A stretch of 33,910 bases of DNA, taken from contig DCZO01000004.1 of assembly GCA_002331335.1 (NCBI GenBank), positions 95,411 to 129,320 of the forward strand. The letters are read 5' to 3'. Source of the DNA: Nitrospira sp. UBA2082. Its GTDB lineage: Bacteria; Nitrospirota; Nitrospiria; Nitrospirales; Nitrospiraceae. How positions within the stretch are numbered: the first letter of the stretch is position 1; the number at the start of each line of letters is the position of its first letter. This document shows positions 30,084 through 33,910 of the stretch, piece by piece. Made by a program: the position numbers and the translations under genes. A model generated the notes under the pieces. That model made no database searches, was not told where the DNA came from, and was given only the letters and a program-made list of their open reading frames with translations.

Positions 30084-30865
30084 TCGATCTCCTGTCGGCC
30101 GAGGGACGTGACGCGTTGATGGCAGTCGCTGGGCGGTCTGTGTTGTATGCTTTCGATTTTGACGGTACGCTGGCGAAGATTTCTCCAGACCGCGGCGGCG
30201 TCAAATTGTCTCCATCCACGCACGAATGGTTACGCGAACTTGCTGCGCGTGCGCCCTGTGCCGTCGTATCGGGTCGCGCACTCAGTGACTTGACGCCGAG
30301 GGTGAATGGGGCAGTCCCCTATCTGATCGGGAACCACGGGGTGGAGAGTCCACTGACGCCCGACGCGACCTTGAACGAGGCGGAACGCATCTGTCTGGGA
30401 TGGATGAAGCAAGTGGACGGGGACCTTGCCGGGCCGCTCAAGGATGCCGGCGTGGAGGTCGAACACAAGTGCTACACCCTCACGTTCCATTATCGGGGGG
30501 ACGACGAGCCGGTCACGGTGGAGCGTGTGCTGGGTCTTCTGCTTAATCGATTGGCGCCGGTCCCGCGGTTGATCGCAGGAAAGGCTTCGGTGAACGTCTT
30601 GCCCCCGGGGAGCACCACAAAAGGGGAAGCCGCCCTTGCCCTCATGTTTCATCTGAGGCAGGAGGGCCTGTTCTTCATCGGCGACGATGAGACGGACGAA
30701 GATGTCTTCGGACTGCGCGAAGGTCTGATGATGGGAGTGCGCATCGGTCGCCAGCCTCAGTCACGAGCCGGATATTACCTGAATCACCAGACTGAGATAG
30801 AAGACGTGATTCGCTTTCTGGTCCATCGCCTTGATCGTACCCGGGAAACGATACGACCTGAGTAA
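30080..30865 (+). CDS. otsB: Trehalose-6-phosphate phosphatase
   Basis: A 261-residue HAD-family phosphatase that completes trehalose synthesis by dephosphorylating trehalose-6-phosphate. HAD motif I is FDFDGTLA with the nucleophile Asp26 and Asp28. VVSGRALSDL is motif II, a lysine in KASVNVLPPGSTTKGEA serves motif III, and IGDDETDEDVFG near residue 200 is motif IV. Length is normal for bacterial OtsB. ATG 30080 overlaps the otsA stop (ATGA), so the two are translationally coupled; a longer upstream frame lies within otsA and is rejected. Confidence 0.94.
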   Translation: MIDLLSAEGRDALMAVAGRSVLYAFDFDGTLAKISPDRGGVKLSPSTHEWLRELAARAPCAVVSGRALSDLTPRVNGAVPYLIGNHGVESPLTPDATLNEAERICLGWMKQVDGDLAGPLKDAGVEVEHKCYTLTFHYRGDDEPVTVERVLGLLLNRLAPVPRLIAGKASVNVLPPGSTTKGEAALALMFHLRQEGLFFIGDDETDEDVFGLREGLMMGVRIGRQPQSRAGYYLNHQTEIEDVIRFLVHRLDRTRETIRPE

Positions 30866-31220
30866 CGCGGTTGCATTCAGGCTCTTCTCATTCGTTGAAT
30901 CATTGTGAATTTGGCTGAGGGTTTCCCGTGTTCCAGCCATCAATTCGAAGCGCACGTTGCCACGGCTATCAGGTGCCCGGATGACCCGAAATGCCCCAGC
31001 AGGGCGAATTGAGCGGTTCAAGTCCTGGCAGGACTTGTTCGCAAAACAGCTTGGAATCGCAAGGGGTATCGAACGGCGCCGGACCGGTTCTTTGTGGCAT
31101 CGCGTATGCTTAGCAATCTCAGGTGAGGTCGCAGCTACTTGAAATGCCTCGTCTATGGGGTGTAGAGATGATCCGGGCAGAAAACAGAAACGCCCGTTTC
31201 CGGGGAGTGTCACCAATCTG
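30866..31220. other. Intergenic gap upstream of the second metal-efflux operon
   Basis: About 350 bp between otsB and the Met/Cys-rich protein. The frames on both strands lack protein-like features. The notable element is the perfect 19-bp palindrome at 31019-31037. No clear terminator for otsB was seen. Confidence 0.5.
31019..31037. promoter_or_regulatory. Perfect 19-bp palindrome, candidate operator
   Basis: CAAGTCCTG-G-CAGGACTTG: nine-base arms around one central base, about 185 bp before the start of the efflux operon. The symmetry suits a dimeric repressor or activator. It does not match CopY or classical MerR/CueR sites that I know, and no regulator gene is adjacent. Confidence 0.45.
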
Positions 31221-31577
31221 ATGATTTCACACGTGCATGTGCGATACATGGCGCTGGTCCTGCTGTTTACCTTCTGCCAGGTGATCGGGTCGATGTGTGC
31301 CATGCCCGATCTGTCGGAGGCGTATGAAGCCGCCTTCGTCGAAGACCGCATGGCCTGTCCGATGGACGGAGCCATCATGTGTCCCCCGTCGCTCACGTCT
31401 TCCCCGGAACGCCAGGTTAAACTGACTGCTGCTTCGAATGCCGATCAGGCCGTGATACTGTCTTGCCTGGTCCCATCCGGTCTCACGAATCGAGCCTTCC
31501 CCGTCCCCTGGCCCGGGAGCAACGTGCTCTCCATTGTCCCCATTTCCATAAGTTCTTCCTCGGTTCTTCGAATCTGA
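31221..31577 (+). CDS. Small exported Met/Cys-rich protein, putative metal-binding, first gene of the efflux operon
   Basis: A 118-residue protein with a signal-peptide-like start (YMALVLLFTFCQVIGS, residues 9-24). Immediately after it come clustered soft-metal ligands: Met25, Cys26, Met28, then Met44, Cys46, Met48, Met53 and Cys54 (MACPMDGAIMCPP). That density of Met and Cys just outside the membrane, directly upstream of a TolC/CusB pair, suggests a periplasmic copper/silver-binding role comparable to CusF by position, though no CusF sequence similarity is seen. The C-terminal 50 residues are hydrophobic and Ser-rich. The start may be ATG 31221 or ATG 31248; no clear ribosome-binding site. 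Function is inference. Confidence 0.55.
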   Translation: MISHVHVRYMALVLLFTFCQVIGSMCAMPDLSEAYEAAFVEDRMACPMDGAIMCPPSLTSSPERQVKLTAASNADQAVILSCLVPSGLTNRAFPVPWPGSNVLSIVPISISSSSVLRI

Positions 31578-31662
31578 TTCGGCACCTCCAGCTTTGTCGC
31601 TCCCTGCCTGGCTGCCTCAGCCGAGCGGGTGATGATCGCCTTTCGCTATATGGAGGTGCCTT

Positions 31663-32970
31663 ATGAGACATGCAATTTCTCTCCACCAGCTGTTGGCTGC
31701 CATGGTGCTGCTTGCGGTAACCATGCCGCCGGTACCATTGCCCGCTGACGGAGCTGAACTGCCCGGAGTGAACGGACCGCGCATCGATCTGCCCGGCCTC
31801 ATCCATGAACTGGAGGCGGCCAACCCGGAGATCAACGCGGCGCGCCATCGCTGGCGCGCCGCCCAGGCGGTGGTGCCGCAAGTCCAAACGCTACCCGACC
31901 CGACAATTCAGATCGGGTACCAACGGATGCCGATGACGGAACCGTTCCAGGGGGCGATGTACGGCGTCGGGCAGGAAATTCCCTTCCCGGGAAAACTCCG
32001 GTTGAAAGGCGAGGTCGCGCAAAGTGATGTGGATCGGTTTGAGCAGGAGCTCTATGCCACCCGTCTGCGGTTGATTGCATCATTGAAAGAGGCCTATTTC
32101 AGTCTCCACTTCGTGCACAAGAGTATCGAGATCGTGGAAAAGAACAAAGCGCTCTTGTTGCAGTTCGAAAAAACCGCCAAAGCCCGATACAGCGTCGGAC
32201 AAGCCGCGCAACAGGATGTGTTCCGCGCCCAGCTCGAGATCTCGCGCGTGCTCGACCGGCTGGCGGTGCTCGAGCAGGAAAAAGAGAGCCTCCATGCCGC
32301 GATCAACCGGCTGTTGAATCGCCCTCCGGCCGATCCCCTAGGCACGCCGGAAGAGGTGCGCACCACAATCCTGACGATTCCGCTTCAGGAGCTCAATCGC
32401 CGCGCCGACGAATTTTCTCCCGTGCTGGCGGCCATGACGAAAAACATTCACCGCTCCGAACATGCCGTGTCGCTGGCGAAGCGGCAGTACTATCCCGATT
32501 TCGATGTGACGGCTCTGGGCCTTCGCAACGACAAGATCAATGACAACGGCTACCAGGTGATGGTGGGGATCAAGGTCCCGCTGTTCTACGCGTCGAAGCA
32601 ACGGCAAGGCGTGCATGAGGCCATGGCCGGCCTCGACAGCGCGCGCGACGACTTCGCCGCGACCCGCCAGGATCTTCTGTTTCAAGTCAAAGACGGCTTC
32701 GTCCAAGCGCAGCGGGCCGAACGGTTGATCACGATCTTGCGTGATGCCATCATCCCACAGGCCACGCTGGCCTTGCAGGCAGCGCAAGCCGGTTATGCGG
32801 TGGGCAAGGTGGATTTCCTCACGCTCCTCAACAGCTTGCTGACCTTGCAGGACAGTCAGTTGGAACTGCACGGCGAAATGGTGAACCACGAAAAAGCGCT
32901 GGCGCGGCTCGAGGCGGTGACCGGCGAACCGTTGGGCGGGGTCGAGTCTGAAAGGAAACCGGGATCATGA
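31663..32970 (+). CDS. Outer-membrane efflux channel, TolC/CusC family
   Basis: A 435-residue outer-membrane factor. It has a signal peptide (residues 1-32, HQLLAAMVLLAVTMP) and two repeats of the OEP fold with long coiled-coil helices (for example EAYFSLHFVHKSIEIVEKNK and ARYSVGQAAQQDVFRAQLEI), plus the conserved LPDPTIQIGYQRMPM and VGQEIPFPGKL stretches seen in heavy-metal efflux channels. There is no lipobox cysteine after the signal, unlike E. coli CusC. ATG 31663 has GGAGGTG upstream. Its stop overlaps the ATG of the CusB-like gene (ATGA). It provides the exit duct for the CusB/CusA-type pump. Confidence 0.9.
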   Translation: MRHAISLHQLLAAMVLLAVTMPPVPLPADGAELPGVNGPRIDLPGLIHELEAANPEINAARHRWRAAQAVVPQVQTLPDPTIQIGYQRMPMTEPFQGAMYGVGQEIPFPGKLRLKGEVAQSDVDRFEQELYATRLRLIASLKEAYFSLHFVHKSIEIVEKNKALLLQFEKTAKARYSVGQAAQQDVFRAQLEISRVLDRLAVLEQEKESLHAAINRLLNRPPADPLGTPEEVRTTILTIPLQELNRRADEFSPVLAAMTKNIHRSEHAVSLAKRQYYPDFDVTALGLRNDKINDNGYQVMVGIKVPLFYASKQRQGVHEAMAGLDSARDDFAATRQDLLFQVKDGFVQAQRAERLITILRDAIIPQATLALQAAQAGYAVGKVDFLTLLNSLLTLQDSQLELHGEMVNHEKALARLEAVTGEPLGGVESERKPGS

Positions 32971-33910
32971 CCAGGCGGGCGGTAACCGGCATGGCGGCAG
33001 CCCTCATTCTGGCCGCTGGAGCAATTGTTTGGATGACGTCGCACCCGGCGATCATTTTCTCGGCAGAGTCCGGACAGGGCGACATGGCCGGAATGGAGAT
33101 GCCGGGGATGGCAGAAAAGAAGGGAGGACGGGGACAGGCGCCGGCTTCGCCGGAGCCAGTCCCCAGCGGTATTGTGACGATTCCGCCGGAACGACTTCAA
33201 ATGATCGGGGTGAAATACGAACAGGTCATGAAGCGCCCGCTTGAGAAACAGATCCGGACCGTCGGCCGTGTGGCCGTCGATGAGCGACGGCTTGCCAAGG
33301 TCACGATCAAGTTTCATGGGTGGATCGAACAGCTTTTTGTGAGCGCCACCGGCGATCATGTGAAGAAAGGGCAACGGCTCTTCACCATTTACAGCCCGGA
33401 CCTTGTCGCCACACAGGAGGAATACCTGCTGGCCCTCCAGAGCCAGGCACAGCTTGGGGAAAGCAGGATTCCCGAAGTGGCCACAGGCTCCAAGAATTTG
33501 TTGGAAGCGACCCGCCATCGACTGCATCTCTGGGACATCGGCCAAGAACATATCCGGGACCTGGAGCGGACGAAACAGGTTACGAAGACGCTGCCGCTCC
33601 ATTCTCCGATCAGTGGGACGGTCATCAATAAGAGCGTCCTTCAAGGCGCGCACGTCGAGCCCGGAGAAGAGCTCTATACCATTGCGGATCTCTCCCGGGT
33701 CTGGATCTTGGCGGACATCTATGAATATGAACTCTCGTTCGTCAAAAAGGGCCAGAAGGCCGCCGTCACCCTCTCCTACGATCCAGGCACGGTGCTGACG
33801 GGACAGGTCGGGTTCATTTATCCCACCTTGGATCCGAAGACCCGCACGGCGAAGGTGCGGTTCGAGCTCGACAATGCCGACGAAAAACTGAAGCCGGACA
33901 TGTATGCCAA
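32967..33910 (+). CDS. cusB: RND periplasmic adaptor, CusB type (3' end outside window)
   Basis: The first 314 residues of a membrane-fusion protein. It has an N-terminal membrane anchor/signal (MAAALILAAGAIVWM), then a Met-rich segment with Met40, Met43, Met45 and Met48 (DMAGMEMPGM). CusB uses such methionines to capture Cu(I)/Ag(I), so copper or silver is the likely substrate. The body follows the adaptor layout: barrel-sandwich (VTIKFHGWIEQLFVSATGDH), a helical hairpin (about 155-215), LHSPISGTVINKSVLQGAHV and the beta-barrel VWILADIYEYELSFVKKGQK. ATG 32967 overlaps the stop of the channel gene. The matching RND pump is expected just beyond the window. Confidence 0.93.
   Translation, partial: MTRRAVTGMAAALILAAGAIVWMTSHPAIIFSAESGQGDMAGMEMPGMAEKKGGRGQAPASPEPVPSGIVTIPPERLQMIGVKYEQVMKRPLEKQIRTVGRVAVDERRLAKVTIKFHGWIEQLFVSATGDHVKKGQRLFTIYSPDLVATQEEYLLALQSQAQLGESRIPEVATGSKNLLEATRHRLHLWDIGQEHIRDLERTKQVTKTLPLHSPISGTVINKSVLQGAHVEPGEELYTIADLSRVWILADIYEYELSFVKKGQKAAVTLSYDPGTVLTGQVGFIYPTLDPKTRTAKVRFELDNADEKLKPDMYA

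Noticed and set aside
30761..31396. 211-codon minus-strand frame across the gap before the efflux operon
   Set aside because: Overlaps the end of otsB and the start of the Met/Cys-rich protein, has no signal peptide or domain, and has no ribosome-binding site that would favour it over the plus-strand gene.
1..33910. CRISPR arrays, tRNA or rRNA genes, transposases and integrases
   Set aside because: None seen: no regular spaced repeats, no cloverleaf or rRNA-like stretch recognised, and no DDE, Y1 or tyrosine/serine recombinase motif in any substantial frame.

Overview
The window is GC-rich, gene-dense bacterial chromosome. The gene content and protein style best fit a Nitrospira-like member of the Nitrospirota: a complete group 3b [NiFe] hydrogenase locus, HME-type RND metal efflux, and a membrane-anchored trehalose-6-phosphate synthase. 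This assignment is inference, because no rRNA or marker gene is present.

Layout. Bases 1-863 hold the 3' end of a CusA/CzcA-type RND pump. Bases 1167-5877 hold a run of plus-strand housekeeping-like genes: a macro-domain protein, an M20 amidohydrolase, a GNAT-GNAT-cNMP-binding fusion, and a THUMP-domain rRNA methyltransferase. Bases 5904-7300 are a scarred accessory patch, with a FitA/VapB-VapC toxin-antitoxin pair inserted between two diverged copies of the 3' end of a minus-strand membrane-protein gene. Bases 7417-11951 carry an isoprenylcysteine-methyltransferase-like protein, two small paralogous membrane proteins with an L7/L12-C-terminal-like domain (8003 and 11673), an NTF2-like exported protein, a four-CBS-domain protein and an aldehyde dehydrogenase.

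Bases 12149-19791 are a tight operon for an NAD(P)-linked soluble hydrogenase, in the order beta (FeS), gamma (flavin), delta (small), alpha (large), the order known for Pyrococcus sulfhydrogenase I. It continues into the maturation protease, hypA, hypF and hypC. The set is then interrupted by about 3.6 kb of accessory DNA (19788-23366): a lipoprotein, a membrane protein, a small unknown protein, a broken XRE antitoxin, a BrnT/CopG toxin-antitoxin pair and a glycosyltransferase-like gene. It resumes with hypD and hypE. A diverged copy of the first 15 or so codons of hypD lies fused to the broken antitoxin at the left edge of the toxin-antitoxin segment, marking where that segment (about 1.9 kb) entered. 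No hypB is seen.

Bases 26000-30865 are a trehalose block: a GH15 glucoamylase/trehalase-like enzyme on the minus strand, divergent from otsA (fused to an N-terminal membrane/extracytoplasmic module) and otsB. From 31221 to the end there is a second metal-efflux operon: a small Met/Cys-rich exported protein, a TolC-type outer-membrane channel and a CusB-type adaptor running off the window.

The most interesting signals are the two toxin-antitoxin segments, each bracketed by a roughly 46-bp, roughly 87%-identical duplication of a neighbouring gene's end; the paralogous L12-like membrane proteins, whose putative promoters sit at an identical short distance from the start codon; and the sensor-like membrane module on OtsA.
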